A stretch of DNA of 64,000 nt from CAUZWH01 sp965247665 (lineage in GTDB: Bacteria > Pseudomonadota > Alphaproteobacteria > SHVV01), in the NCBI GenBank assembly GCA_965247665.1, contig CBDFHH010000002.1, positions 434,001-498,000 of the forward strand, read 5' to 3'. Of this stretch, positions 43,654 through 53,010 are shown piece by piece. Below the pieces are notes generated by a model. The model was not told the DNA's origin and ran no database searches. It was given only the letters and a program-made list of their open reading frames with translations. Every line of letters begins with the position of its first letter. The stretch's first letter is position 1. The translations under genes were made by a program, and so were the position numbers.

Positions 43654-43924
43654 TTGAAGCTCGTCGGCAGGGCCGAGGTCATCACCGCAGATGAGGCCCC
43701 CGGCGGGCAGACGCTGCCGGCGGCGATCCGACACGGCGAGGACGCGCTCGCACCGCCGAAGGAAGCCCTCTTCGAGGCGGTTGCCGAGGAGGTGTTCAGG
43801 CGCTACGGGCGCAAACGGAAACGGCGAACCCTCGAGGTCAACCGAAACGACTAGTAAGAACCATATCCTGCCCCCGTTCCGGGGATGCCGGATCGCCGAT
43901 ATCACCCGCCGGGACATCCAGGAC
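43654..43924 (+). pseudogene. Tyrosine-recombinase (integrase) fragment 2
   Basis: The frame reads LVGRAEVITADEA, LPAAIRHGEDA, then FEAVAEEVFRRYGRKRKRR and TLEVNRND, the end of an Arm domain and start of a core-binding domain. TAG TAA follow at 43852-43857, but one frame over the homology continues with NHILPPFRG and IADITRRDIQD to 43924. It is a second, different integrase relic, with a frameshift and no catalytic domain. Confidence 0.7.
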
Positions 43925-44477
43925 GTCGGCATCACGCCGAGCCCGCGGCAGCGGATCGAGGAGCGTTTCCGGCGCGGTGCCGGCCAACCAGGCCTTCCCG
44001 GTGGAATCCGTCTCCGGTATCGAGACTCCGAAGGCAATGACAGTCGAGCCCCGGATTCGGCAACGTTGGGAAGAGCAGCTCGCGATCTAGGTGCGCGCTT
44101 GGTTCCGCGCCATGATACCGGGTTCCTTCGACAGCCAGTCGGCGATGCCGATCAACAAGGTGGTGACGGCGCGAAATCGCGCCGGAACCATGTCCGGCCA
44201 GTTACCTGCTCGCTGTCGGCGGCGTCAGCCGCCGCCGCGAGTTCGGCCACGTCCACCGGCCGCGCACCGGTCGGTAAGTTCTCGTCGTCCGCCGCTATCG
44301 GCGTGCCTCCGCGACGGGCCGCCAACACCGGTCGGAGTGTCTGACGTCAGCGTCTGACGCCGTTGCAACGCAGGTTCGACATGGAAGCCGAAATGCAGCA
44401 GCATATCGACGTTGGCGTTCTTCAGCCGCTGCAATAAAGCTGGACGGTCGTCGCTGCCTGACCGCCGGGGGGAATCG
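43925..44477. other. Decayed stretch before the amidinotransferase genes
   Basis: About 550 bases without a gene I can name. It begins in integrase relic sequence. A direct repeat GTCTGACG occurs twice near 44340-44360. GGGGGGAA just before 44478 is the ribosome site of the next gene. Confidence 0.45.
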
Positions 44478-45593
44478 ATGGACACCGACTACGATCGTCA
44501 CCAGGCGGTTCTCTACCAGAAAGAGTGGACCTGGGACGACATGCCCTACTACCGGCGGGGCGAGAAGCTCGATGTCGCCCCCTGGCACGACCTCGACTAC
44601 CTCGATGTCTACGAAAAAATCTACGGCCGGCCGATGGGCGGCAACGGCATCGGCAAGCTGAAGGAGGTCGCACTCTCGAAAATCACCAACGCCGAGAACC
44701 AGCTTTACGACGATCGCTTCCCGTATGCGGCAGATGCCGAGTTCCTGGCGCGCAACGGCATGGGACGGTTTCCCGACATTGCGCTGGCTCAAAACCAGCA
44801 GGAAAACTATGCCAAGGTGCTTGAAGGCGCCGGCGTCATGGTCCGCTGGATCGACTGGGGCGAATTTCCGGTCGGCCCATACGGTCCCATGCAATCAATG
44901 TGGGCACCGCAGGATCTCTGCATCATCAACGGCGGCGCCATCGTGCCGAAAATGGGCCGCCATCCGTTTTCCTTCGGCCGCGCGGAATGGCTATCGCGAT
45001 GGGCATTCTGGAACCTCAACATCCCGACCTTGCTGACGATCACCGGCAAAGCGGTGTGTGAGGTCGGCGCGACGGTGTGGCTGGCGCAGGACGTCTACGT
45101 GGTGGGGCTGTCGCCTGCCTACAATCAGGAGGGTCTCGATCAGCTGCTGCCGGTGGTCGAGCGCACCGCCGGGGTCGACGATTTGCGGGTGCTGACGATT
45201 CAGTGCCGCAGCACCGATTATTTCAACAAATGGACCGGCGCATCGGCACATGTCAGCAACGTTATCGGACCGCTCGACACCGACAAGTTGCTGCTGCATC
45301 CGCCGGGTGTCGACACCCATTCGCTGATCTGGCTCAAGAAAAACGGGTTCCGAATCATCGAATGCGACCCCCAGGAGCAGATCGACTTCCAGGGTAGCGT
45401 GTGCAACGTGAAGCTGCTGGAACCCGGCGTCGTCGTTATGGCCGCCGAGGCCAGGAATACGATCGCGCGGGTGCGCGATGCCGGCGTCGAGGTCATCGAA
45501 GTCCCCTACTCGGAATTCGCACACGCCGGAGGCGGTTTCCACAGCTCGACGATGGAGATCTATCGCGAGCCGGGACCGTCGCACTTCGCGTAA
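44478..45593 (+). CDS. Amidinotransferase/arginine deiminase superfamily protein, copy 1, Ser at the nucleophile position
   Basis: The 371-residue protein belongs to the guanidine-modifying superfamily (arginine deiminase, dimethylargininase, glycine amidinotransferase). Visible motifs are GPYGPMQSMWAPQDLCIING, GRHPFSFGRAEW, the conserved His in SAHVSNVIGPLD and the C-terminal GGGFHSSTMEIYREP. The last aligns with GGAIRCRT of copy 2, so the nucleophilic Cys is Ser356 here. It may be inactive, regulatory or have altered chemistry. It is followed 11 bases later by copy 2, same length and direction. Confidence 0.78.
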   Translation: MDTDYDRHQAVLYQKEWTWDDMPYYRRGEKLDVAPWHDLDYLDVYEKIYGRPMGGNGIGKLKEVALSKITNAENQLYDDRFPYAADAEFLARNGMGRFPDIALAQNQQENYAKVLEGAGVMVRWIDWGEFPVGPYGPMQSMWAPQDLCIINGGAIVPKMGRHPFSFGRAEWLSRWAFWNLNIPTLLTITGKAVCEVGATVWLAQDVYVVGLSPAYNQEGLDQLLPVVERTAGVDDLRVLTIQCRSTDYFNKWTGASAHVSNVIGPLDTDKLLLHPPGVDTHSLIWLKKNGFRIIECDPQEQIDFQGSVCNVKLLEPGVVVMAAEARNTIARVRDAGVEVIEVPYSEFAHAGGGFHSSTMEIYREPGPSHFA

Positions 45594-45604
45594 GGAGACG
45601 CGCC

Positions 45605-46720
45605 ATGGCAGACGCAACGCAATATGACGAGCACCTCGACAAATTGCGCCAACGCGACTGGCAACTCTCCGATGTACCCATTCAAGGGAAAGGCGCAGCG
45701 GACCTCACCGACTACGAAAACATCGATTATCTCGACTATTACGAAGACGTGTGGGGGCGGAAATGCGGCGAGAATGGCGGCATCGGACGCTTGCGCGAAG
45801 TCGCAATCACGAAGATCACCGAAGCCGAGAACGAGATCTACAACACGCGCTATCCCTACCACGAGGATCTCGACTTCACGGAGTCTCAGGGGCTGGGCCG
45901 GGTCGCCGACATCCCCAAATTGCAGGACGAACAGGCGGCTTACGCAGAAACCTTGGAGTCGCTCGGCGTCGTCGTGCATTGGATGGATTTCGGCGAACAC
46001 CCGATGACGCCCTACGGGCCGATGCAAGCGATGTGCTTCCCCTCCGACCTCGGCATCATCCGGGGCGGTACGGTGATCCAGCGGTTCGGTTGGCATCCCT
46101 TCAGCTATGGGCGCTCGGAGTTCATGGCGCGATGGCTGCAGCACCACCTCGGTATCCCGATCCTCTACACGGTGACCGGCAAGGCGGTGCATGAAACCTC
46201 GACCGCGATCTGGTTCGCCGAAGATCTGTGGGTGACCGGGCTCGGCGTTGCCTACTCCGAGGACGGCAATCGGCAGGTCGAAGAGGTCATCCGCCGCACC
46301 TGCGGGGTCGAAAACCTCGAAGTGCACACGATCAAGTGCGCCCACGACATCTACTTCGACCGCGAGACCGGCGTCAGTGGACATATCGCCAACATGATCG
46401 GCCCGCTCGACATCGACAAGGTGCTGATCTATGCGCCGGGCCTCGACACCGAAACCCACCGCTGGCTGCGGCGCAAGGGTTATCGGTGGGGCGAGGTCGA
46501 TCTCGAGGAACAGGTCAAATACACACCGACCAACTTCGTACCGCTCGAACCCGGCGTGGTGCTGATGGTGCAGGAGGCCACGCGCGCGATCAAAACCGTG
46601 CGCGACATGGGCGTCGAGGTCGTCGAGATCCCCAACTCCGAATTCAATCATTTGGGAGGCGCAATTCGCTGCCGCACGCTGCGCTTGCTGCGTGACCCCG
46701 CGCCGTTCAAGAACCAGTAG
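45605..46720 (+). CDS. Amidinotransferase/arginine deiminase superfamily protein, copy 2, Cys present
   Basis: This 371-residue paralogue keeps the pattern of copy 1 (GPMQAMCFPSDLGIIRGG, GWHPFSYGRSEFMARW, SGHIANMIGPLD) and has the nucleophile Cys356 in NHLGGAIRCRT. It should therefore be able to attack a guanidine carbon, as a deiminase, hydrolase or amidinotransferase. The substrate is unknown; no ornithine or carbamate genes flank it. Equal lengths and tandem order point to gene duplication and division of labour, perhaps a heteromer. Confidence 0.8.
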   Translation: MADATQYDEHLDKLRQRDWQLSDVPIQGKGAADLTDYENIDYLDYYEDVWGRKCGENGGIGRLREVAITKITEAENEIYNTRYPYHEDLDFTESQGLGRVADIPKLQDEQAAYAETLESLGVVVHWMDFGEHPMTPYGPMQAMCFPSDLGIIRGGTVIQRFGWHPFSYGRSEFMARWLQHHLGIPILYTVTGKAVHETSTAIWFAEDLWVTGLGVAYSEDGNRQVEEVIRRTCGVENLEVHTIKCAHDIYFDRETGVSGHIANMIGPLDIDKVLIYAPGLDTETHRWLRRKGYRWGEVDLEEQVKYTPTNFVPLEPGVVLMVQEATRAIKTVRDMGVEVVEIPNSEFNHLGGAIRCRTLRLLRDPAPFKNQ

Positions 46721-47044
46721 GGGACCGGCATAGCTGTAGAGCCTGGACGCTGCCGGCGTTTCTATCGCCGCGACGCCGCAACCATGCTTCAAACCATGTC
46801 GTTACCTCTATCATCACCTCCATCATCCGCTCCGACTGCTACCGGCTGGAGCGACAGGTGCCCGGCGGGATTCGCATCCGCCGAGAAACCGCGCCGTCCA
46901 CGGCGCACTAACACATTGATATTAAACCGGAATCACGTAATTCCCGCATAGCGCCGCGGGCGGTGGTATCATGGGGTATGTGCTGCCCCGGGGTTGGGGC
47001 GTGAGCAACGCGGCGGATCAGCGATCCGGCGCGCATTCTTACGC
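46721..47044. other. Intergenic region before the efflux operon
   Basis: About 320 bases, AT-richer around 46910-46950 (TTGATATTAAACC), which may hold the promoter of the efflux operon. I cannot define -35 and -10 boxes with confidence. No coding frame stands out. Confidence 0.4.
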
Positions 47045-48127
47045 ATGCGATACATCGTCCGCCTTGCCGTCCGCCTGATATTGCTGATCGGGGTTCCGAT
47101 CGCGGTAATCTATCTCGGGGCTCAATACTACATCGACAACGCGCGTTTCGTGGCGACGGAGAACGCCTACGTCAAAGCCAACCTGGTCGCGATCAGCACC
47201 GGTGTGTCGGGCCATGTGACGCGCATGCTGGTTGGCGGCAATCAGCGGGTCGATGCGGGCCAATTGCTGTTTGCGATCGACGACGAACCGTTCCGTATCG
47301 AACTCGACCGCGCCAGCGCCGCCATCGCCCAGGTCCGCAACACCATCCTGGCCGCGCGCGCGGCCTATTTCGAGGCCCAGGCCGACCTCGAGGAGGCCCA
47401 GGAGCAGGTGGCGTATTACCAGCGCCTGTTCGAGCGCCAGGACAAGCTGGCCAAAAAGGGCATCGCCACCGGCTCGAAATACGACGAGGCGGAGAATGAG
47501 CTTGCCCTCGCCAAGCGGCGGGTGCGGGCTCTGCGCGAACGCGTCCGCGGCGCCCTCGCCGATCTCGGCGGCGACATCAATCTCGGCATCGAGCAGCACC
47601 CGATGTATGTCGAGGTCGAGGCGATCCGCGAAGCCGCCGAGCGCAACTTCCGCCGCACCCTGGTGCACGCCCCGATCGCCGGCATCGTCGGCAAGATCAG
47701 TCTGCAGCAGGGCGAATACGTCGAAGCCGGCCAACCGCTGTTCCCCATCGTGCAGATCAGCGACGTCTGGGTCGAGGCCAACCTCAAGGAGACCCAGCTC
47801 ACCCATGTCGCCCTCGGCCAGCGGGTCTCGGTGGTGGCCGATGCCTACCCCGACCATATCTGGCGCGCCACTGTCGCAAGCATCAGCCCGTCGACCGGCG
47901 CGGAAGTGGCGATCTTGCCGCCCCAGAACGCCAGCGGTAACTGGGTCAAGGTGGTTCAGCGCATCCCCGTCAAGATCGAACTCGATCCGGTCCCGCACCC
48001 GGTCGAGCTGCGGCCCGGGATGACCGTGGCGATCCGCATCGATACCGGGCGCGAGGTAACGCTGATTGACCTGGTCGATTCCGCCCTCGCCTGGACCAAG
48101 CCGCGGCCGCACGACTTTCAGCAATGA
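47045..48127 (+). CDS. HlyD/EmrA-type membrane fusion protein
   Basis: The 360-residue protein has one N-terminal transmembrane helix (LAVRLILLIGVPIAVIYLG), a split biotinyl-lipoyl domain (NLVAISTGVSGHVTRMLVGG and VHAPIAGIVGKISLQQGEYV) flanking a coiled-coil hairpin, and a beta-barrel part (ISDVWVEANLKETQL). It links an inner-membrane pump to the outer membrane. A GTG-started extension of 17 residues is possible; I prefer ATG 47045. Its stop overlaps the pump start as ATGA. Confidence 0.9.
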   Translation: MRYIVRLAVRLILLIGVPIAVIYLGAQYYIDNARFVATENAYVKANLVAISTGVSGHVTRMLVGGNQRVDAGQLLFAIDDEPFRIELDRASAAIAQVRNTILAARAAYFEAQADLEEAQEQVAYYQRLFERQDKLAKKGIATGSKYDEAENELALAKRRVRALRERVRGALADLGGDINLGIEQHPMYVEVEAIREAAERNFRRTLVHAPIAGIVGKISLQQGEYVEAGQPLFPIVQISDVWVEANLKETQLTHVALGQRVSVVADAYPDHIWRATVASISPSTGAEVAILPPQNASGNWVKVVQRIPVKIELDPVPHPVELRPGMTVAIRIDTGREVTLIDLVDSALAWTKPRPHDFQQ

Positions 48128-49668
48128 CCCTGCTCGAAGGGGCGCGCCAGCCGGTCGAGGTCAACCGGCCGATGATCCTCGCCACCATTACGACGGCGAC
48201 CATGGTGGTGGTGCTCGACATGAGCATCACGGTCATCGCCCTGCCCCACATGCAGGGCGGGCTGTCGGCAACCGCCGACCAGATTGCCTGGGTCATGACC
48301 AGCTACATCGTCGCGATGTCGATCATGATCGCCTATACCGGATGGCTCGCCAGCCGGGTCGGCCGGCGCCGGCTGTTCATCGCTTCAATCATCTGTTTCA
48401 CGCTCGGCGCGCTGCTTTCAGGTACGGCGACCTCGCTCGAGGAGATGGTGATCTACCGCACGATCCAGGGGCTTGCCGCGGCCCCCGCCTTCCCTCTCTC
48501 CCAGGCGATCATTCTCGATGCCTTTCCGCGCGAGCGCCACGGCCAGGCCCTCGCCTATTGGGGCGTCGGTCTGATGGTCGCGCCGGTCGCCGGCCCCGTG
48601 GTCGGCGGCTATGTCACCGAAATGTTCGACTGGCGCTTCGTGTTCTTTCTCGGCGTCCCGTTGGGCTCGATCGCGGTGCTGCTGGCGTCGAAATACGTCG
48701 TCGATGTCGGCGAGGACCGGCAGCGCAAGTTCGACTGGCTTGGCTTTCTTGCACTGGCGGCGCTGCTCGCCGCCGGCCAACTCATGCTCGACCGCGGTCA
48801 GCGCCTGGGCTGGTTCGACTCGACGGAAATCGTCATCGAGGCGGCGATCGTCGCGCTCGGCACCTACATCCTTGTCGTGCACATGCTGACCGGCAAGAAC
48901 CCCTACCTGCCGCCCGCATTGTTCCTCGATCGCAACTACGTGATCGGCTTGCTTTTCTCGTTCCTGGTCGGCGCCTTCGTGTTGTCCGGCAACTATGTCT
49001 TGACCTTGTTCCTGCAGAACATTCAGGGCTACCCGGTGATGTCGGCGGGGGTGATCCTGATGCCGCGGGCGATCGGCACCCTGGCCGCACTGTACATGAT
49101 CGGGCGCCTGATCATGCATGTCGATGCCCGCCTCATCATCGCCGTCGGGTTCGCGGCCAGCGCGGTGTCGGCATTGATGTTCACGCGGATCACGGCGGAG
49201 ATCGGTGTCGTCGAGTTTTCGGTCGTGGCGTTCATCAACGGATTTGGCCAGGGCTGCATCTGGGCGCCGATGATGACCCTGATGTTCATCACCCTGGCGC
49301 CGCATTACCGTACCGAAGGCTCGATGCTGGTCAACCTCGTCCGCAGCTACGGCAGCGGCCTCGGCATCTCGGTTGCCGCGGTGGTGCTCACGCGCTCGCA
49401 CAGCATCGCTTACGCCGAGCTCACCGAGCACATCACGCCGTTCCGCGAGGCGCTGCAGCTACCCGACGCGACCAGCCACTGGAGCCTCGAGACTGCGGCC
49501 GGTCTGGCTGCGCTGCAGCAGGAACTCTCGGAGCAGGCTTTGATGTTCGGCATCCTCAACAACTTCCTGTGGGCGTTCGTGGTCGCCGCAGTCGCCGTGC
49601 CGCTCACCTTCCTGCTCCGGAGCCGGGCGGCGGTCGAATCCGCCACCGCACCAAGTCCCACCTCGTGA
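48124..49668 (+). CDS. DHA2-type MFS efflux pump (EmrB-like)
   Basis: The 514-residue transporter has about 14 transmembrane segments. Motif A appears as GWLASRVGRRRLF and motif C as LMVAPVAGPVVGGYVTEMFDWRFVF, both typical of EmrB drug/proton antiporters. It is coupled by ATGA to the fusion protein and by GTGA to the following ThDP enzyme. It may export a product or toxic intermediate of that enzyme, or an outside compound. Confidence 0.92.
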   Translation: MTLLEGARQPVEVNRPMILATITTATMVVVLDMSITVIALPHMQGGLSATADQIAWVMTSYIVAMSIMIAYTGWLASRVGRRRLFIASIICFTLGALLSGTATSLEEMVIYRTIQGLAAAPAFPLSQAIILDAFPRERHGQALAYWGVGLMVAPVAGPVVGGYVTEMFDWRFVFFLGVPLGSIAVLLASKYVVDVGEDRQRKFDWLGFLALAALLAAGQLMLDRGQRLGWFDSTEIVIEAAIVALGTYILVVHMLTGKNPYLPPALFLDRNYVIGLLFSFLVGAFVLSGNYVLTLFLQNIQGYPVMSAGVILMPRAIGTLAALYMIGRLIMHVDARLIIAVGFAASAVSALMFTRITAEIGVVEFSVVAFINGFGQGCIWAPMMTLMFITLAPHYRTEGSMLVNLVRSYGSGLGISVAAVVLTRSHSIAYAELTEHITPFREALQLPDATSHWSLETAAGLAALQQELSEQALMFGILNNFLWAFVVAAVAVPLTFLLRSRAAVESATAPSPTS

Positions 49669-51269
49669 ACAACTCCGATCTCATCGTCAAGACGCTGCGA
49701 GCGGCAGGTATTCGTTACGGTTTCGGCATTCCCAGCGGCAACGTGCTGCCGCTGATTGAAGCGATGCGCACCGGCGGTATCGAGTTCGTGCTGACCGCCC
49801 ACGAGGGTTCCGCCGGGTTCTGCGCCGACGTCACCGGACGCATGACCCGCCGACCCGGCCTGTGTATCGCCACCCTCGGGCCAGGCGCGACCAACCTCAG
49901 CACCGGCGTCGGCAGCGCCTATCTCGACCGCTCGCCAATGCTGGCAATCACCTGCAATCTCAATGTCGACCAGCTCGGCCGCCGTATCCAGATGTATATC
50001 GATCACCACGCCCTGTTCGCACCGATAACCAAGGCGAGCTTGGCGCTGCGCCGCGGCGAGATCGTGCCGACGCTGGAAGCCGCGATCGGCACCGCGCTCA
50101 GCGAACCGCTCGGACCGGTCCACCTCGATCTCCCCGAAGACGTTGCGCTGGCGGCGGCAGACGAGGCCGCGCCCGAGTCGATCAACGGAATGACGGCAAC
50201 CGCCGCGCCGGACGCCGATGCCCTGGCGACCGCCGCCGGGTTGATCGCCAAAGCCTCGCACCCGATTGCCGTGATCGGCGCGTCAGCCATGCGCATGCGC
50301 GATCCCGGCCTGGTACGGCGTTTCATCGAGCATCACCGCCTGCCCTTCGCCACCACGACAATGGCCAAAGGCCTGGTCGACGACGATCATCCCCTCTCGA
50401 TCGGCTGCATCGAGCGTGCGCGGCGCCAGCTGCAAAGGCGGTTCCTGCGACGGGCCGACCTCATCGTCGGTCTCGGTTACGACACCGTCGAAGTCGAATA
50501 TGAAGCCTGGATCGGCGACGTGCCCCTGCTGCAGATCGATATCGAGACCGTCGATATCGATGCCAGTGTCAGGTTGACGCACGAGGTGACCGGCGACCTC
50601 GACCAGTCGCTGGCCGCGCTCCTCGACGGCAAGCGCAGCGCCAACCGATGGCGGGCTGCAGAAATCGCCGCCCACCGCGAGATCTTCCAGAGTGCACTGC
50701 GACCACCGCTCGATGCATTGGCGCCGCACCATGTCATCGACCTCGTGCGCCGCCGGCTTGCCGCCGACGGCATCCTCGCCTTCGACGTCGGCGCCCACAC
50801 CCACCAGATCGCCAGCCAGTGGACCGTGCACTTCCCCGGCACGTTCCTTATCACCAACGGCTGGTCGTCGATGGGATTCGGCCTGCCGGCCGCGATCGCC
50901 GCCAAGCTCGCCGAACCCGCGCGCGCCGTCGTCTGCCTGATCGGCGACGGCTGCTTCCAGATGACCTGCGGAGAACTCGCCACCGCCCAACGGCTTGGCC
51001 TTGCGATCCCCGTGGTGGTGCTCGACGACCGCAGTCTCAGTCTGATCGATGTCAAGCAGCAGCGCCGGCAATACGGCCACTCCGGTGTCGATGTCGGCGA
51101 TCCCGACCCGCGGATGCCGCCGGCTCACTATTTCGGCGTCCCGGCGCTCGCGGCAACCGACCGGGCCAGCCTCGACTCGGCCCTCGAGCAGGCGTTCGCT
51201 GCGGCCGGACCGACGGTGATCGAGGCGCGAATCGATGCCGCCCCTTACCTCGACACGGTGTTCGATTAG
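49665..51269 (+). CDS. Thiamine diphosphate-dependent enzyme (acetolactate synthase-like)
   Basis: The 534-residue protein has the three-domain ThDP fold: catalytic Glu47 in FVLTAHEGSAGFCADVTGR, a central FAD/ADP-like domain, and the C-terminal ThDP motif GDGCFQMTCGELATAQ from about residue 427. It resembles acetolactate synthase large subunits and benzoylformate decarboxylase-like enzymes; no small regulatory subunit is near, so a 2-oxoacid decarboxylase or carboligase of a side pathway is likely. The GTG start overlaps the pump stop as GTGA. Coupling to an exporter is unusual for this family. Confidence 0.85.
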   Translation: MNNSDLIVKTLRAAGIRYGFGIPSGNVLPLIEAMRTGGIEFVLTAHEGSAGFCADVTGRMTRRPGLCIATLGPGATNLSTGVGSAYLDRSPMLAITCNLNVDQLGRRIQMYIDHHALFAPITKASLALRRGEIVPTLEAAIGTALSEPLGPVHLDLPEDVALAAADEAAPESINGMTATAAPDADALATAAGLIAKASHPIAVIGASAMRMRDPGLVRRFIEHHRLPFATTTMAKGLVDDDHPLSIGCIERARRQLQRRFLRRADLIVGLGYDTVEVEYEAWIGDVPLLQIDIETVDIDASVRLTHEVTGDLDQSLAALLDGKRSANRWRAAEIAAHREIFQSALRPPLDALAPHHVIDLVRRRLAADGILAFDVGAHTHQIASQWTVHFPGTFLITNGWSSMGFGLPAAIAAKLAEPARAVVCLIGDGCFQMTCGELATAQRLGLAIPVVVLDDRSLSLIDVKQQRRQYGHSGVDVGDPDPRMPPAHYFGVPALAATDRASLDSALEQAFAAAGPTVIEARIDAAPYLDTVFD

Positions 51270-51367
51270 AGGCGGTAGCGCCTGCTCCGGCCCAACCACC
51301 TCAAGGCGACGCAACCTCTTTCGATTGATTTGCGGCGCCGGGTCGTGGCGACGGTGGACGTCGGGAT

Positions 51368-51702
51368 GTCGAGATCGACCGGGCCTACGGCTTCATTCGC
51401 AGCACAGCGGTGACCGAGGCCGCCTGCCATGACGGCAAGATGGTGGGCCGGCGTGTGGGCGGATACCGCCTATCGCTCGAAAGCGAACGAGGCATGGCTG
51501 GCGGGCAAGGACCGGATATTCCACATCCACCGCAAAAACCCCGGGACGGATGATGGCCAAGGCAACCGCCCGCGCCAACGCCCGCAAATCGGCGGTGCAC
51601 GGGCACATCGAGCACGTCTTCGCCCATCAGAAAGACTGCATGGGCCTACTCGTTCGTACCATCGGGCTCAAGCGGGCCGAGGCCAAGATCGCGGTCGCAT
51701 CG
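51368..51702 (+). mobile_element. IS5-family transposase C-terminal remnant
   Basis: Three successive frames match one IS5 transposase: VEIDRAYGFIRSTAVTEAA (51368 on), then VWADTAYRSKANEAWLAGK and FHIHRKNPG (51453-51546), then TARANARKSAVHGHIEHVFA with QKDCMGLLVRTIG (51550-51702). Two frameshifts and the missing N-terminus make it dead. I did not find terminal repeats. The flanks to 51270 and 51882 hold nothing else I can name. Confidence 0.8.
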
Positions 51703-51882
51703 CCTCCTCGCAGAAATAATGAAACACCCCAGCTAAGACTTAGGAGTCCGCTTTGTGGGACCGACCCCTAGAGTGCATTCAACCTGAATTCAACACCCGA
51801 TCGTACCCGCTCAAGGCGAGCAACGCCTACTTCACATTTTCAACAGCGACTGGGACATCCCTACATTTGTTGGCAAGGGGTT

Positions 51883-52509
51883 CTATCCCGTCTGGATACT
51901 GAACAACATATAAGCGAGTATTAAACAGCCAAAGATGAATAAAAGGAGGCCGGCTAGGGCAAGGTAAAAGGCGCAGTGCGCTTGGGAACCAGAGCGTTTT
52001 TGAAAATCGTACTGAGCGGCTTGCATGTTTTCGATATATTTTTGTCTTGCCTTGATTTCTGGCTCATTGTCAGGCGGATACCAATTGAGATGTATAGTCG
52101 CTTCGATTCTGGCCCGCATATGATTATAGAATTCGCTCCAATGAACTGCCGCTCGGTACGCGATCACACGGCTCGCCGCCGCCAATACCAACCCCAGGAG
52201 ATAAAGGACAATCGTGGTCAGGAAGAGCGCCGGTTGCGTTTGGATTTTGATACCGATTAGAGAGGTGAATGCGGGAACGGCGACCAACGCACCCCCGTTT
52301 AAAATTGTACCAGTTCGGAGCCCGGCTAAGGCATAAGCGAGCCGCCCCTGCTCAGCCGCTTTGAATGCCTCGACGGGAAAATCCAAGTAAGTGGCGTATG
52401 TTTCCAGGTATCCGGTGCGCCTGTGCCTCTCGGCTTCGAGGGACTTTTCCAATGCGTCCTGGTTTCCCTGCGCCTAGGCCCTTTTACCTTTGTCATCGTC
52501 TTCGGCCAT
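51883..52509 (-). CDS. Membrane protein of unknown function with an amber codon at position 12
   Basis: An ATG at 52509 with a good site (GGGAGG) opens MAEDDDKGKRA, then TAG at 52474-52476, then AQGNQDALEKSLEAERHRRTG in the same frame to the stop at 51883. Beyond the amber codon 189 residues can start at TTG 52452. Three hydrophobic stretches are visible: GTILNGGALVAVPAFTSLIG, LTTIVLYLLGLVLAAASRVI and FYLALAGLLLFIFGCLILAY. The gene is AT-richer than its surroundings, suggesting transfer. I do not recognise the family. It may be a very recent pseudogene, be suppressed, or restart internally. Confidence 0.6.
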
Positions 52510-52593
52510 CAACCCTCCCCCTCGGAGATTCGCGCGTTCTTCGTCGGTACCGGAGACATTGCTCCGCCCGAAAGCAGGTCGGGAAACACCCGG

Positions 52594-53010
52594 CTACGCG
52601 GTCGAGGGCGCGTCGACCCCGGCAGCTTCCGCCACCGCCGCGAGCGCCCGGTCCAGCGTAGCGAGGGGCAGGCGCATACGCAGCGCAAGCTCGAGATAAA
52701 CGGCGTCGTAGGTGGACAAGCCGTGCTCGCTGGCGAGAGCGAGCGCCGGCCCCCAAACGCGGGATGTTGACACCGGGTCGATCTCGATAGGCAGCGCTTC
52801 CAGGCTGGCGCAAATACCCGGCCACTCGTCCGCGCGGAGCCGGCCACGTTTCGTAGCGGCCAGCAATACGCTGCCGACCTCGACCGGCCACAGGGAGGGT
52901 ACGAACGCGCGGTCGTCGATGAGGGAGTCCCGCAACCAGCCCGTCGCCTCGGAGGCTTCGTCGGGGAAGACCCATGCCATGGCGACCGAGCAATCGAGGA
53001 CGAACGCCAT
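52594..53010 (-). CDS. vapC: VapC-type PIN-domain toxin (second module)
   Basis: The 138-residue PIN protein has D6 in FVLDCSVAMAWVFPDE, a conserved Glu in WPVEVGSVLLAA, the Asp in STYDAVYLELALR and LATLDRAL at the end. These form the four-acid RNase site. The ATG overlaps the antitoxin stop as TAATG. All key residues are present. Confidence 0.88.
   Translation of the reverse strand: MAFVLDCSVAMAWVFPDEASEATGWLRDSLIDDRAFVPSLWPVEVGSVLLAATKRGRLRADEWPGICASLEALPIEIDPVSTSRVWGPALALASEHGLSTYDAVYLELALRMRLPLATLDRALAAVAEAAGVDAPSTA

Noticed and set aside
43925..44344. Protein-coding gene in the stretch before the amidinotransferases
   Set aside because: Several short frames exist on both strands but none shows a recognisable motif, ribosome site or consistent codon pattern.
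48066..49668. A continuous 1067-residue frame joining the pump region to the ThDP enzyme
   Set aside because: The first half is an off-frame reading of the EmrB-like gene; the ThDP enzyme starts at GTG 49665.
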